Assembly (NCBI GenBank): GCA_029721435.1 | Contig: CM056583.1 | Coordinates: 52,059,620-52,123,619, forward strand | DNA length: 64,000 bases | Origin: Gymnothorax reevesii | Lineage: Eukaryota > Chordata > Actinopteri > Anguilliformes > Muraenidae | Direction: 5' to 3' | Shown here: piece after piece, positions 46,192 through 58,992 of the stretch | Layout of the letters: every line of letters starts with the position of its first letter | How positions within the stretch are numbered: the first letter of the stretch is position 1 | The notes under the pieces: model-generated | What the model was told of the DNA's origin: nothing | What the model saw: the letters and a program-made list of their open reading frames with translations, nothing else | Databases searched by the model: none | Position numbers and translations under genes: made by a program

Positions 46192-46470
46192 GTAAGTTAA
46201 CGTAGAAACCCAAATTTGTCGCTTTAATAGAAAAAAATTGCGTTCGCTTGCTAGCTAGCTAATTAGCCGTCCAATTGACTTAAATAGACCGTTAACGAAA
46301 GCAAACGCTAGCCATCGATAACGGTCTCCAGCGAGCTAGCTTGGTACCTCTACCGCCGCAGGGACTGCATTGACTAAGCAGTCAATAAAATGAACAAGGT
46401 GGCTTACTAGCTAGCTACTTGTAATTGACATTCAAGGACAAAATTTCTTACCTACATAATATTTAAAACA

Positions 46471-47530
46471 ATGGACAAGTCTCTTTGTCTGTTTATACAG
46501 AGTTACAAATGACAAGGAGGGGAGATAGGCTTGGCCGTTAGAAATCGGTAGGAAAAAACCTTTCTCTATCCCCTCGATCCGTGCTGTATAGCGATCATTT
46601 TTTTAGACCAGTGTTAATGTTTGCAGCATTCCAAATAACAGGTCACATTTGCAGGGTAGGGTAGTTGCACACTGGTCGCCGCGCCAAGAAATAATAATGA
46701 ATTTATTAAATTGCCAATACCACTGATGTTGAAGTGTTGGTAATTGAATAATTTAGTAAATTGGTTATTAGAGCATTGTGAAAGTTTGATGCATGACATG
46801 CTTTTAAAATCATTTAATATGCATGCCATGCGTCAAACTTTAAGGTAGCAAAATAATTCATAAGGTCCTCACAGTCCAGCTTCAGGGAGGTAGTTATCTA
46901 AACAAAATCTAAACTGTATCTAAATACCACCTTCAACAGCATTTACTACATTATATTTTACTTCATGATGGAATTTCGCGAAGTTTTGGCTAATTACTGG
47001 CCATGTAGCCTTCCTCGCTGACGTAAAGCTTTAGTCTCAATCGTAAAAAAAAAGCCTGCGTTATGGTGGTGTCACTGGTTATAGATAGTTTTATTTTTAC
47101 ATAAGCAGCCTAAACGCGGATCCTAAACAGGCGGAAATGTTTTCTTCGGTGTATCAAGGCAATCAGGTGCAGACGCGTTGAAAAAAAAGAGAAAAAGAAA
47201 AACTGTTTTTTGAGCTTCTGGAATTGAGAAACTTTGTAAAATGCTGACATTTTATGTATAGGCAGAGACTGACGCTATGTAACATGACCGAAATAGGATG
47301 CCTTGCACCATTAGTTCAATGATTTAGCATGATTCATTTAACCCCAAATACTTCAAATACTGTTATTTCTATTGTAACATTAATGTATAGATAATTTAAA
47401 AAGTTTTTGCATTGACTATTATAGAACTCAGTTCACATTCAGACATGTCATTTCCATCATTCAAGTGATGTCAGTCTTTGCCATTTTATGACGCATTTCA
47501 ATTTCTGGTCAACTTGAAGTGGACGATCAT
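46471..47530. other. Non-coding stretch, nothing recognised
   Basis: AT-rich. A 71-codon minus-strand frame has no domain. Confidence 0.4.
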
Positions 47531-48510
47531 GTAATTTTTAGCGCTGGGACTTTAACGCGTTAATTTCGATTAATTAATTACAGAAAAAATAACGCGTTAA
47601 ATCGCACCTTTCTCAGTTCTCTTAATTTCTGGCACGCCGGTAACACTGATGCACACACTTCAGCCCGGTAGGTGGCGGTAATTCACCTAAAGTCATAAAA
47701 TGTTGAATTTCCACTGTTTGGAACACAATAGTGATATGTCCAAATTTTGTGATTTTGAGATTTTTACCTCCTGTCACACATTTTTATCAGCTAATTATTG
47801 AAGCACAATAATTATATGTCCATACGCTTCAGCTTTAAACAGAATTCACATTTTCATTTTGTGGTATGTCCATCAAAATCTGCTTAAATGAATTAAACAT
47901 TGACATTTTGATGAATAAACATGAATAGTATTCCTGAGTCATCTGTCTATCATTGCAAACAAACCTAACTTCAATCTATCACCATTGTGTTATGTCACAT
48001 CAAGTGCTGGAATTGTTGGAGCACGGAGGTGACATGTCCATTTTGGCAATTTTGGCCATGATGTCACAGTTCCACACTTAAGAAAACTTGCATTTTCAGT
48101 ATACTTCTGAACCATGCAGTAAAAGAGTGAATGGCATAAAAATTATGTACCTGATTTAATAGAACATTTGCAAACCTAAAAATCAATTTTTCTCAAAACC
48201 TCTAAAATGAACAGATAACCATTGCACTCCAAACCCTTAATATTATGGCTATAATTGCACTTTGAGTTTGCACTTTTCTGTGAAGACAGGTGAAAAAAGC
48301 ACAGATAAATATAGATGAAAAAAAAACATTTTTGTTGTTTAAGTTCACATATATGTCTATTCATTGATTCAGTTGTAAACCAAAATTTATTTGAATTGAA
48401 AATCTTTGCTTATTGTGTCAAATATAGCTGTTTGATAAAAAATGCAATGAATCGAAGCCTCTAATTAATTGGATCAATTTTTTTAATCGCATCCCAGCCC
48501 TAGTAATTTT
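47531..48510. mobile_element. 964-bp hAT-type element with 8-bp target duplications
   Basis: The element (47539-48502) starts TAGCGCTGGGACTTTAACGC and ends AATCGCATCCCAGCCCTA. GTAATTTT flanks both ends (47531-47538 and 48503-48510). The subterminal TTAACGCGTTAATTTCGATT with a second AACGCGTTAA matches a very common fish hAT family with CTGGGA-type ends. The interior is AT-rich and non-coding, with frequent stops; it is non-autonomous. Confidence 0.88.
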
Positions 48511-50163
48511 TTGATTTATTGCCAAAATTAGGACAGTATAAGGAGACCTGGCAAGAGACAGTCCTGACGAAGGTTTTTGCCGGATTTCAGGAGGATCCAA
48601 ATTGAAGGCATGAGACAAGATCTTGGAAATTGTCTTAACGGAGTCAATGGGATGCCCCAGTGCCAATCCAAGCCAATGTAAGTATCCAATTGCAAAATAT
48701 AAACTAGCAAAGGCACGCAGGGTCTAGGTCATACCCTTTCGGACAGAGAAAGCTTTCAACATCTACTGTCCTCTTCTTTAAACCTTTCACATCCACTGTC
48801 ATTGTATCTCGGTTGTTTGCCTAGAATTAGTCTGGTTAAATATAATAAACACATACAGCAGTAAGCACTAGTAATTTCTAACATGTGGTTTTTCACAAAC
48901 ATACATTTTATACTTTAGTGATGTTGCAGACATCACTTTTCCCCCCAGTTTTTGAGTATCATCACTGGTGAGAGCTTTTTAACTGTGGAACTTTCATTTC
49001 CTTGACAAAGCTCAATCTGTCACACAGAAAAATATATATGCCTCTCTTCAATGACCAAACCATGTTTCCCCTAATTACTTGCAGCAGAGAGAGCGTAATG
49101 CCCCAGTGAATGGAGAGCCACTGATGCATTTTCTGCATTTTCTATTCTGGAGACTTATCTCCCTGTGAAAATAAAAAAAAGATGACAGTTTTCCTGTCAT
49201 TTAAAGGAGCATGGAAATATGGCAAATTAACTCCCGGTTGCTGAGAGGAGTGCTTAGATGGGATACAGTTTGTCAAACGCATTTAAAGGGGTCCACATCA
49301 CGCGCGGGAGACCAAGGTGTCAGTCAAGGCAGTTAAATCTCCATATGTGGTGACGTGACATCATAACATGCATAACTTCACTCATTTTCCCACCTCTCCT
49401 TCCCTTTTTTTTTCCAGTGTGGAAAAGGTTCTTTTATTCAAAGTTCACCAGAAGTTCAGCTTGCCTCCATGCATGCAATATTCATTAGACGCTTGTACAT
49501 TCATCACATAAGATTCGATTGGCTGCATTTTCTAAAGACGTTCTGCTATTTGCTTCAGTTGTTTTGTCTGTACTTTGAAGTTCAAAGAAAGGATTGACTC
49601 TTTTCCTTGGATTATATGTGATTTATGGTCTAATCCAGGTATGTTCTCTGAGGGGAAAAAATAGCGAGCTAGACCTGTACCATCGGGTCATGGATTAGCA
49701 CACTTATTTTCTCCATTTGAAAAATGAAAATGTAAAAAAATCGATAAAAATGTCTAATATGCAGTTACAGATAGTTATGGACTCTTGAGAAAAGCAGAAA
49801 AAGATATTCACTCATGTTGCACTGTCTAGACTGAGCCAGAAGTTGTAGGTATGAAATAACTGATTCAGTTCTGTGCAGTAGTGCCAAGGCACAGTGATGT
49901 GTTGAGACCCCGTTGAAAGTTATGGGCACTTTAAACTTAGTAGTCACACTAGTAGGACACATTTGAGCTCCTGTTCACAAGTTTCATGATTAATTAAGGT
50001 TTTCAAGAGGGGCAATTCAATATGATATGATTCAGATTCCATGATATTAGTCAAGATAATTAGAAATTTAGATTTTATGCAGTTGCTTCATCCCATATTC
50101 ACCATGCAATATCTTGTTCGTGCATTGAACCTGAGTGAATCATTAGGTAGCAAGCTAGCTGTA
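48511..50163. other. Non-coding stretch, nothing recognised
   Basis: Short frames under 83 codons. 49060-49330 is non-repetitive and could be conserved non-coding DNA, undecidable here. Confidence 0.35.
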
Positions 50164-50876
50164 GCTTAATTCTTCATTTTCAATCTATGTCACAACAATA
50201 TGCAAATTAGCGTTCTGCCAGGTTGGTTGATATACAAACGCTTTACCTCAAGTCACGCTACATGGCTTCCGGTATTGTGCCAAAATAATGTCCGTTTATG
50301 GCTGTGGTCATGATGCTACAAGAAACAAAGCATCCCACGTTGCATCGTTAACAGGGAGGAAGATTGGCTTTTAATCGCATTTCATTTTCGAAAGTAGCAG
50401 GAATATAGAGTGGAGACTGGAAGATAAATATTAAATCTTTAAATAAGAAGAATGAGCCTGTGCTTGCTCATTGGTTCCTTTTGCCTTATTTGTTAAACGG
50501 ACTGCTTATTTCAGTAACCAGCTGATTAAAAGAAAAGGCTTGCTTACACTCTAAAAAATGTAGGCAAAAGGTACAGAGCATGCCTCTCGATGCTTTGTGA
50601 TGCGGCAGGATGAAAATTGGGGAGTCGCGACTAAACATCATATTTACAGGGGAAAAAATATCAGCCAGGCAGAAGCAATGTTTCCGCAGTGACTAACCAA
50701 TGTGCAAACTATCTCCGTGAGATGTTTTGCCTACATCAGCGCTACATTGCTGTGCTGTTTGGATAGACTATTCCTGTGAGTTAAATGCTTAGTATGATTT
50801 GAATATCAACCAACATGGCGAGGATATGTGACGTCACTGATTTTAACAATATGATTGAAAATGAAGAATTCTAAGC
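50164..50876. mobile_element. 713-bp element with GCTTA..TTCTTCATTTTCAATC inverted ends
   Basis: The left GCTTAATTCTTCATTTTCAA and the right TTGAAAATGAAGAATTCTAAGC are inverted copies with a 2-bp gap. Inside, from 50288, the plus strand reads MSVYGCGHDATRNKASH before running out, which loosely resembles the start of a THAP-type finger. No target duplication is clear. It may be another non-autonomous P-like element, but the protein evidence is thin. Confidence 0.55.
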
Positions 50877-50912
50877 AATCTAATTTTAACATGCACCTGC
50901 AAAGGAGAAATT

Positions 50913-51600
50913 TATGACCTCATTTCCAGAAGAACTGGGACAATGTGCAAAATGTAAATAAAAACTGCAAGGGTTAATTTGCAAATCCCAAAAAAGAAAA
51001 ATGATAAAATAAGTAGAAACTCATTAAATCAATGTTTAAAAAAATAAATAAACAATAGCTATTTCAAACTATGATTTCTGCAAGACAAAATGAAGTTGGG
51101 ACAAGGGGAATGTTCAGCATTGTGAACATCACTTCTCCCTGTAATAACACTCAATGGTCATTTTGGAACTCAGAAATTAGCTCCTATTCTTGCCTGAAAT
51201 AGGACTTTAGGAGATCAACAGTCTGGGGTCTCTGTTGTCATGCTTTGCGCTTCATTATCAGCCACAGATTTCCAATGGGAGACAGGTGCAGGCTACAGGC
51301 AGCACCTGTACTCTGTAATTTTAAGGCCATGCTGTTATTTCATATATGGAGTGAGGCTTGGTATTGTCCTGGTGGAACAAGCAAGGGCATCCCTGAGAAA
51401 GATAACATCTGGAAGGCACACATGCGTACTTGCATAATGCAGTTCTTGTCATGTCCAGAATCTTTTTCTCCACAATCCAGCTGTCCTTGCCAGTTTCTCT
51501 TTTGTTTTCCGTAATAAGCCCCTTCATAATTACACTCTGCATATGCACGATTTCCCCGTGTTGAACTTTCACAAAAGGTCATTTGTACATAAACTCAGAT
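50913..51600 (-). mobile_element. Decayed IS630/Tc1-superfamily transposon (3' half)
   Basis: The terminus CATTTCCAGAAGAACTGGGA and subterminal AAATGTAAATAAAAACTGCA correspond to the ACCCC..TTCCAA..AGTTGGGAC ends of the fish family. On the minus strand, GCPCLFHQDNTKPHSIYEIT (about 51370-51430) is the transposase motif with the second catalytic Asp. CCTGTCTCCCATTGGAAATC (minus strand, about 51270) is the SPDLSPIENVW region with the last catalytic residue, now degraded. The N-terminal half is missing. Frameshifts and stops abolish function. Confidence 0.8.
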
Positions 51601-53070
51601 TTCAGCTATCGATTGTAATGGTGAGCTCACGTTGAATAACAATATCGAAGTTGAAAATTACGTTGCACATGAGCTTAGCTCCTTCCTAGATTATCATTAG
51701 CGAGAATTTGTTCGGAATTTCATACTGGTAAAGTATAATGTCCAGTTTTCAAGAATGAAGTGGATGAGATGTATGAATTTTGATGCAAGCATCTTAAGCG
51801 GTGAAGTGGCTGTAACCCTTAATTAATGTGAGTAATTTAAATAATATGGGCCATCTAATATTTTTTATTACACCTTTTGCTGTTCATTACTAGAAGTGTG
51901 AAGGTATAGTAATTTAAGCGAGGAGACAATTAAGTTGGAAGCATTTTCATTAAGTCAGTTTGCATTACGACATATTCCTTAACATTTGTAGGCAAATATT
52001 AAGATCATGTTGTATTTTTCCACTACTTGTAAAGCGAACTGAGTTATTTGAAACAGTTAATTAGCAGATGCATTTCCATTACATCGCGAGCAGCCTACTG
52101 CAGCTTGCAGGTTTAACAAAAACAATGCCCGCCGATGTCTACCAAAACAATGAGAACCATAACTGATGCTGATCTTGCTACCAAAGCCAGCCTGGCTAGC
52201 CTAATCTATAAGAAAAAAATATACATATACAACTACAGCTAACAAACCCAATAAAACATGTCATTTTTGCTCATCTCTTTGATTAGCGGAATGGGATTAC
52301 ACTATAGGCTATTTAACTTCAAATTGCGGATCATTCACTGGGCATGTTTCCCATTTTTAGCACAATTTAATTGTTTAAGTGCTAGGTCATTAAAACCGAA
52401 AGCTGAATGACCCGAGTTGAGTGAATGGCGTTTATGTTCACGCAGCTTTGAAATTTGTAAATTGTGATTTGAGACATCATATGTGAATTTGCTTTCCTCA
52501 GTTTATTGTTTGAATCAAGTGAACTTCTCCTGGTTTATTCTGTATTGCGGTTTAAAGGAAAAACAAAGCATCCCGTATCGTAGTCAGCTGGAATGGACTG
52601 TAACGTCAGATGTTTTCTTTGAACACGAATTGCAAGCCCAACAGATTAAATCAATTAATAGCAACAATGAAACCGAAAATAACTCTAATTAAACCCAATT
52701 CTTTACTGAATGTTACTTCCACTTTGTGTCTATTTGAGAGACACTATAAGATTCCATAAGAATTTCCAATTTTACTCCAATAGTATTTCAATAACAACAC
52801 TTAGCACTTTGCCTTAGTTTGTCGCAAGCTGCAAGAAAATATACTGTAGATGCCGACATCGGTAAATTCAGAAATTTAATTCCTAAATAATTCTGTAATT
52901 GAATTTCCAGATGTCTTGCTTCACTGGAATAATTTTCCATAGTCTTAGGAAGTCATAGAGTTATAGAGCAATAAAGCCTAAATAAGCTCATGCATTACAG
53001 GAAAAAATTTGCAATATTTGTATACTGCACAAAGGGGTTAATAAACGGACTGAACACATTAAGTGATGCA
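51601..53070. other. Non-coding stretch, nothing recognised
   Basis: A 69-codon frame (52483-52692) has no domain. No inverted ends found. Confidence 0.4.
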
Positions 53071-53192
53071 GGGCCAGTTTCACAGACACAAATTAAGCTT
53101 AATCCTGGATTAAATTCAATTTTCAATAGAGGATCTCCATACAAAACTGTTTAGTCCAGATATGCTTAATCCATGTCTGTGAAATAGGCCCC
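53071..53192. mobile_element. 122-bp foldback MITE
   Basis: GGGCCAGTTTCACAGACACA at the left is the inverse of TGTCTGTGAAATAGGCCC at the right, and the inner AATTAAGCTTAATCCTGGA pairs loosely with GATATGCTTAATCCA. It matches a common fish MITE with GGGCC(G/A)GTTTC ends. It abuts or is inserted in the following transposon relic. No clear target duplication. Confidence 0.7.
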
Positions 53193-54672
53193 ATGTGTTT
53201 CATGAATAATTTTGTTCCATTCTTCCTGCAAACAAGTTTTGAGATGTGCAACAGTACAACTTTGTCTTTGTCACATTTTCCATTTCAAAATGCACAAAAC
53301 ATTCCCTCAACTGGACAAGTTTGTACTGCAGGCAGGCTAGCCCAGCACCCACACACTCTTCTTACGCAGCCAAGCCTTTCTAATGTGTATAGAATGCAGC
53401 TTTGTGTCTTGTTGAAATATGCATGGGCATCCCTTGAATCCCATGGGCATCTTGGAAGGTAGCATATGTTGCAACAAAATTTCAGTGTACATTTCAGCAT
53501 TAATGGTGCCTTTAACTGATGTACAAGTCACCACTGCCAAGGCACAACCCCACACCATGACAGACCATGGCTTTTGGACTTGTTGGTTGTAACAGAGTGG
53601 TCCTTTTCTACTTTGGTCCAGAGCACACAGCTTCTGTTACTTCTGAAAAAGACCAGAAATATTGAATTGTTTGAGGGCAATACACATTTCCACAGTGCAG
53701 TGGTCTATCAAAGATGCCTCAGTGCATCAGAACTTCTGGATGCTATTGACATTAGGCTTTCTTTTTGTGCAGTTATGTTTATCTGATATTTGTGGATGTG
53801 TTTTAGTATTTGAGAAAGGATTGCTAAACTAATCCAAAGCCAAAGTGGTCACATGACTCACAGATAAATGATGGTTCTTGATCCAGAGCCATCTGAATAA
53901 TCAGCGATCACCGGCATAAGTTTAGGCGCGTGCCCTCATTCTTCACGCAAAGAAATTTCTCTACATTCCTCAAACCTTTTAACTATGCTATGCTTTGTAA
54001 AAGGTGAAATATCCAAAATCCTTTGTATATGTCTTTGAGGAACATTATTCATAAACCATTCAATAATTTCCGCATGCATTTTTTGGTAAGTTGGCTGTTC
54101 TGAGCCAATCTTTGCTCTTGAAAGACTAGGCCTTTTCCTGTTTCCTGGATGCTGCTATTGTACCAAATCACAAGTACAATCACCTGCTGGTATTGGCTGT
54201 TTCAAAAAACTTCATCATTCAATTTTAAATTGAATTCTTAATTCTTCTCAGTCTTAAATTACCCCTATCCTAAGTTTTTGTGGAATGTGGTCCAGGTTTG
54301 AATGGCAGAAATAATTCTCCTGTGATCTGGAAAAACCTAGTGAGATCATTGGCAATGATTCTCTCAAATGAGCAAAAACAATGGATTCTGGACTTTTTTT
54401 AACCATGAAAAATATTAAAAATTTGATTTTGACAGTTCAAATAACACTATTAGCTAGTGTTTTAAGATTTTCAGCACTCTTCATTACTGCAAATGAGGGT
54501 CAAACTCAGTTTTTCCAAGAAGCAACATATATATGAGGTTTTTCCAGATCACAGGAAAAATGTATATTTACAAATAAAGTGAATTTGACCAGACAAAACA
54601 TTCCATGTTTTGTCTTCAATCTCTGTTTTTATGTGCATATCCCACACCATCCCAGCTTTTTCTGAGCTAGGG
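53193..54672 (-). pseudogene. Decayed IS630/Tc1-superfamily transposase and 5' region
   Basis: On the minus strand the frame 53558-53337 reads MVWGCALAVVTCTSVKGTIN, then NAEMYTEILLQHMLPSKM, then CPCIFQQDTKLHSIHIRKAW. This is the DDE catalytic core of the fish IS630-like family, with the second catalytic Asp in QQD. Further upstream (53640-54160) the DNA-binding part is recognisable only in short blocks. The outer end at 54640-54672 (CCCAGCTTTTTCTGAGCTAG, then GGTTG) is the inverted terminus. The gene is broken by frameshifts, and a separate 239-bp MITE sits inside its upstream region. Confidence 0.8.
54318..54556. mobile_element. 239-bp MITE nested in the IS630-like relic
   Basis: TCCTGTGATCTGGAAAAACC (from 54318) and GGTTTTTCCAGATCACAGGA (to 54556) are perfect inverted repeats of at least 21 bp. 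Host transposon sequence continues on both sides, so this insertion came later. No obvious target duplication. No coding content. Confidence 0.8.
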
Positions 54673-55580
54673 TTGTGGAACATTAGTTATTTCTTATTAT
54701 ATTTCCACATAAAAGTGCATGAATTTATTTCACCGATTTGTACTTGCCGCTTTGAGAATTAAGCTTTTATTTCCTGCACGCTTGCTGTTTTGTGTTTTAT
54801 GCACCTATGATATGCTGTTGTGTAGGCCTGGGTAGAGCAGGGAGAGCTTGGCCCTTGTTGCGTCTCCTACAAAGACTGGTGAGGTGTATTTCACACTCTT
54901 ATGTCAAACTCCCTGAAACTCTTGTGAGATGAGTACATCCAGGGCCGTATAAACAGACTGCAACACTTCTTTCTTGAGAGGTCACTAGTAGATGCTCAAA
55001 TTCCAACGAGAGATGACACAATTTATTTTTTTGCAATTTCTGAAAAAAATGACATTGCATATTGTTAACAATGCCATTTCTATAATCGTCATTTTTATTA
55101 TTCTGATATGCATTTTGTTGGCATTTATTACCATCTATGTTATTGGAGGTCTGTGAAAATGATTATTCCACTGAATAAACTCTCCAGTCATGTTCTAATC
55201 AGGCAGCCCGTGATTCGGGCTTTTAAAATCTGAGTGCTGGCTGGGAAAACAAACAAGCATTATCGTACATTAATCTGCAATCAAACAACAAACAAATCGT
55301 CCAGCTGGGCAATCAGCCTTGGGAAATGGTATTTTTGTTAGACATGGTGCTCAAGTTGCCTTCTGGGAAATGCAGTACAGTAAATTAATGCATAATAAAT
55401 TGTGAGTTGCATGTTGCTTGTTAGTAAGGACTTTGTATGGAGGTAAAGACTAAGGATCTTAGAAAGGGGGAGGAGCTCTACAAATCTAGTCAGACTTCCC
55501 TTTGCCTTGTGCTCACATTTGATTGGTGCAGCTCCTCCTGTTCCCTTTAGTCACATTCTGACAAGTGCTTGGGAAACTTA
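54673..55580. other. Non-coding stretch, nothing recognised
   Basis: AT-rich, no notable frames. Confidence 0.4.
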
Positions 55581-55814
55581 GTGGTGCAGTGGTTAAGCCT
55601 GCTTGACTTAGGATAGAAAAGTCCTGAGTTTTCAGAGGCAAAAACATGACTCCACCCAGGTGTATAATTTGGAACTAGCAAATTGTCAGTGAAACCTAAG
55701 AGCTGGGGGCTAACCCCATCCTGAGGGAGTAGCAATACTCATCACTTCATGATACAAAAACTGGAGTTAAGCGCAGACCTGATGAGCCACTTGGCTCAGG
55801 GCAGATTTGCCTTT
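55581..55814 (+). mobile_element. tRNA-derived SINE
   Basis: GTGGTGCAGTGGTTAAGCCT is a tRNA-type A box, and GTCCTGAGTTTTCAGAGGC about 45 nt later is a decayed B box; together they form an RNA polymerase III promoter. The 3' part GGAGTAGCAATACTCATCAC, TAAGCGCAGACCTGATGAGC and CACTTGGCTCAGGGCAGATT matches the tail of a fish SINE family. It is inserted in the plus direction. No target duplication was established. Confidence 0.75.
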
Positions 55815-57589
55815 GCTTGGACCATTATTGTGTTTGTATATTTGGATCAATGTAGACAAGTGGACCCCTTTCCCCTGTAGCAACGTGCTGGGCTAGTTAG
55901 ACAAATGACCAATGACCGATACAGGAGATTAACTTGCCTCCTCTTTACTGAACACCAGTGCGGGCATCGGGATAGCATTTATTATTCTTACAATGAAAAT
56001 TCAAAATAAAAGTGATCACGGATGTGAAAGTTCTCTATACGTCCCTGTTGATGGCACCTCTCCATTTGTGAGCACGAACATTCACATATCTACTCAACAA
56101 GAAATGTCACAAAAATTTAAAAAGGCTAGCCTCACAGTCAGCTTTGAACTTGAGCATATTAGGTTTCAGAATGATGTAGTCCTCATCAGAGACACTGACA
56201 TTTCCACAATTAGGTGAAATTGAATGGCATGTATATATTAAGCATCCCTGGCATTTCCCTCAAATGATAAAATCTGTGATTTAATTCTCTGCTTCTTCCA
56301 ATTAGCCTTAGCAAATGTCATGCACTGCATTACTCCTCCGGTGTGATTTTATTTTAGCTGCATGCGCCTGATTTTTCTCATTCTTCAGATCCTGAAATAC
56401 TGTGTGCTAAAATATTATAAATATATTACCATGTTATTTAGTTTTTTGGGATTTGGGTTTTTCAGTGCCAGGGTGAGCTGGTTCAACATCGTCTTTTATT
56501 TTATGGCTGCTTCATTTTCTTACCCCTTAGCAGCAGTAGGGGACAGATGATCAGAGGTAAAAAATGTCTACTCTTCAGGGTATCATTTAAAAATTTCATC
56601 ATTTATTTTTTTTTATTATTATTTTCATTGATTACCAATCATCTGAAGAACCAGCCAGAATTTTCTCCCTGAATTAGTAAAAACAACCAGGACTTTTGGA
56701 ATTTTGAAAACTGGACTAACAATGTTACAATGCTTCACAAAAGCATTCGCCTTAGGTAAATTGTGTGCTTGCTTTGGTGAACCAGCAACCGTATTCTCTT
56801 ATTTCTTCTTTATCTTCCTCTGCCTGAATTTGGCCAACTAACTCCTACACCATTTAAGCTATTGATTCTGTTCAAACTTCAAAAAATTCAGCTTGTTCTG
56901 AATTATGTTGCATCTGTACAGATTTTTGATTTTCTCTTTAGTTTTTGTGATACTTAATTTTAAATGTCATTTTTTTGGGGTCCTATAAAATTTTTGTGCT
57001 GATTCAGTGAATTCAGCTATTTTCTACTCTTTTTTTACTCTGTCATACTATTACCTAGAAATGTCATTCAAACTGCAAAATGTTAAGTTAGGCTTATATA
57101 ATTGTTTTACTGTTCAACTTTTTTTCAATTTCTATCATATTTAATTATATATTTTTTTAAATAATTTCTGTTACAATACATACTGGGAACTTACAGTGTG
57201 CTGACCTCACTGTTAGAGTGGCGAACAGCTCTGAAGTCTTCTCTTAAACCTGCTCTAACTCCCACAGTTTTCACTCCATATAAATATTTTCATATCCAAG
57301 TTGTAGAAAAAGTTGTGCTAGTCATGAAAATGTAACTATGCAAGATATCGAACAGACAGTTCTGGCAGTATGAGCCTAAAAGCGACGGAAGCAGTAACTG
57401 AAACTCCATTAACTGCCATGTTAAATCAGAAAAATTCCGGTTGGGAAGCAGAAAGACACAGTTTTATAACTTGCTCCTGTTCCCACATTTTTGGCTCTAC
57501 ACACACAATTTTGACATATTTTGCTCAGCAGACTCTCCTTTTCAGTATGAAGATTGATTTTGAAGATTGGAGTTAGTATCTTTGAGGCA
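55815..57589. other. Non-coding stretch, nothing recognised
   Basis: Short frames (62-74 codons) at 55993-56550 and 57370 have no domain. T-rich runs near 56605 and 57120. Confidence 0.4.
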
Positions 57590-58992
57590 GAGGCAGTAGG
57601 ATGTAAGGGATGCCTTAGCTAAAATCTCCGTCAATATCTCCCCCCGACAGTCAGAGCTCTTTAACCTCAATTACACCCCCTTAAAAAAACTGAAGATGAT
57701 CTCAGACGCTGGACAAAACTTCCACTCACCCTCATAGGACGAATTGCAACAGTCAAAATGAAAATTCTACCCCAAATAAATTATCTATTTTCAGTTCTCT
57801 CTATCACCCCCACTGTCAAATGGTTCTAAACACTCAACTCAATAACAACACAATCTTATTGGAAAAACAAGAAACCCAGAATCTCACTCTCAACATTACA
57901 AAATCAAAAATCACAAGACGGCCTCGAAGCACCAAATTTCCTCAATTACTTTCTATCAAATCAATTACAATACGTACTCAAATGGACTCAAAGACATAAA
58001 TGGCTAGAATGGCTACCCCATGGCTAGAATTAGAACAAAATCGATGTAAACCCACCTTAATCACAGATCTTCCCTTCCAACCACAATAAATTCAAAAACC
58101 TAACTATAGTAAATACAATCGCCACAACTCTGACAGTCTGGTGGAAAACTCACAAAATCACTAAATCATCAATACCACCATGCAAGTACACTTCAATTTG
58201 GCACAATCCAGACTTTCAACTACGTAACACCCCCTTTCACTATCCATCATGGCAACAAAAAGGAATCACACATCTCCAGCACCTATCTGAAAACAACCAA
58301 CTAATTTCATTTAACACCTTAATCCAGAAGTACGGGGTAGGAAGAGACCAGTTCCTCCACTACCAGCAACTTAAATATGTCATAAAATCCAAAATTTATT
58401 TAACCAATAACACATTAGAATCATCGAAACTAAGTACAGAGATCATGAAAATAACAAACCCAAAGAAAATCACCTCCAACCTATATAAACTTATATGCAT
58501 ACATGATACCTAGATTTCACTTCCAACCACAAGATGGGAAAATGACTTGGATATCTCTCCCGGCCACGACTTCTGGATAAAAATCAATAATAACATCTTC
58601 TCTATGTCCAGTAACTCCCACCTGCAACTGAAACAATACAAAACTATCCAGAGAACCCAAATCACCCAAAGTAAAATGTTAAAAATGGGATTAGCAGACA
58701 CAGACAACTGCATACAATGCACTCTGGACACTACAGACAATTACTTTCACGTCACTTGGGTTTGCCAACCCGTTCACTCCTTCTGGACAACAATAACTAG
58801 AAAGCTTTCCATGATTTTTGGCAGCAGAATTCCAATGGACCCATCACTCTGTCTACTAGGATATACTACAGAAATAACCCTTCCACCAAAAGTTGAAAAT
58901 CCGTTACTTATCTCTCTAAACATCGGCAAGAAAATTATTTTTCAAAACTGGAAAAAAAAAAATCTCCATTGGACCAAATGCTTTAACCATTA
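57590..58992 (+). pseudogene. L1-clade LINE ORF2, C-terminal part
   Basis: The ORF2 of L1-type retrotransposons ends in a long tail with a cysteine-histidine motif. Here the plus strand reads LPLTLIGRIATVKMKILPQI then NYLFSVLSITPTVKWF (57718-57828), SYWKNKKPRISLSTLQ (57858-57903) and DGLEAPNFLNYFLSNQLQYV (from about 57918), all familiar from fish L1 elements. A final open stretch (58547-58993) includes C-x2-C-x9-H-x4-C (58709-58765) followed by SFW. The reverse transcriptase core and endonuclease are absent, so it is 5'-truncated. Several stops interrupt it. Confidence 0.85.

Larger units (their letters stand above)
45329..46470 (+). mobile_element. P-element-like transposon, copy 2, split by a tandem repeat
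   Basis: It starts with the same TAGAACACTAGATTGCT as the element at 12125 and follows it closely to 45451 (shared ATATTGATACACCC, ATGAATGGTTTC, GAGGCCAATTTCAA). It resumes at about 46101 (AATAAGTCAATATAAG) and continues to about 46470, including GCTAGCTAGCTAATTAGCC. About 650 bp of unrelated sequence separates the halves. The right inverted end is missing. Its THAP exon is better preserved than in copy 1. Confidence 0.75.
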
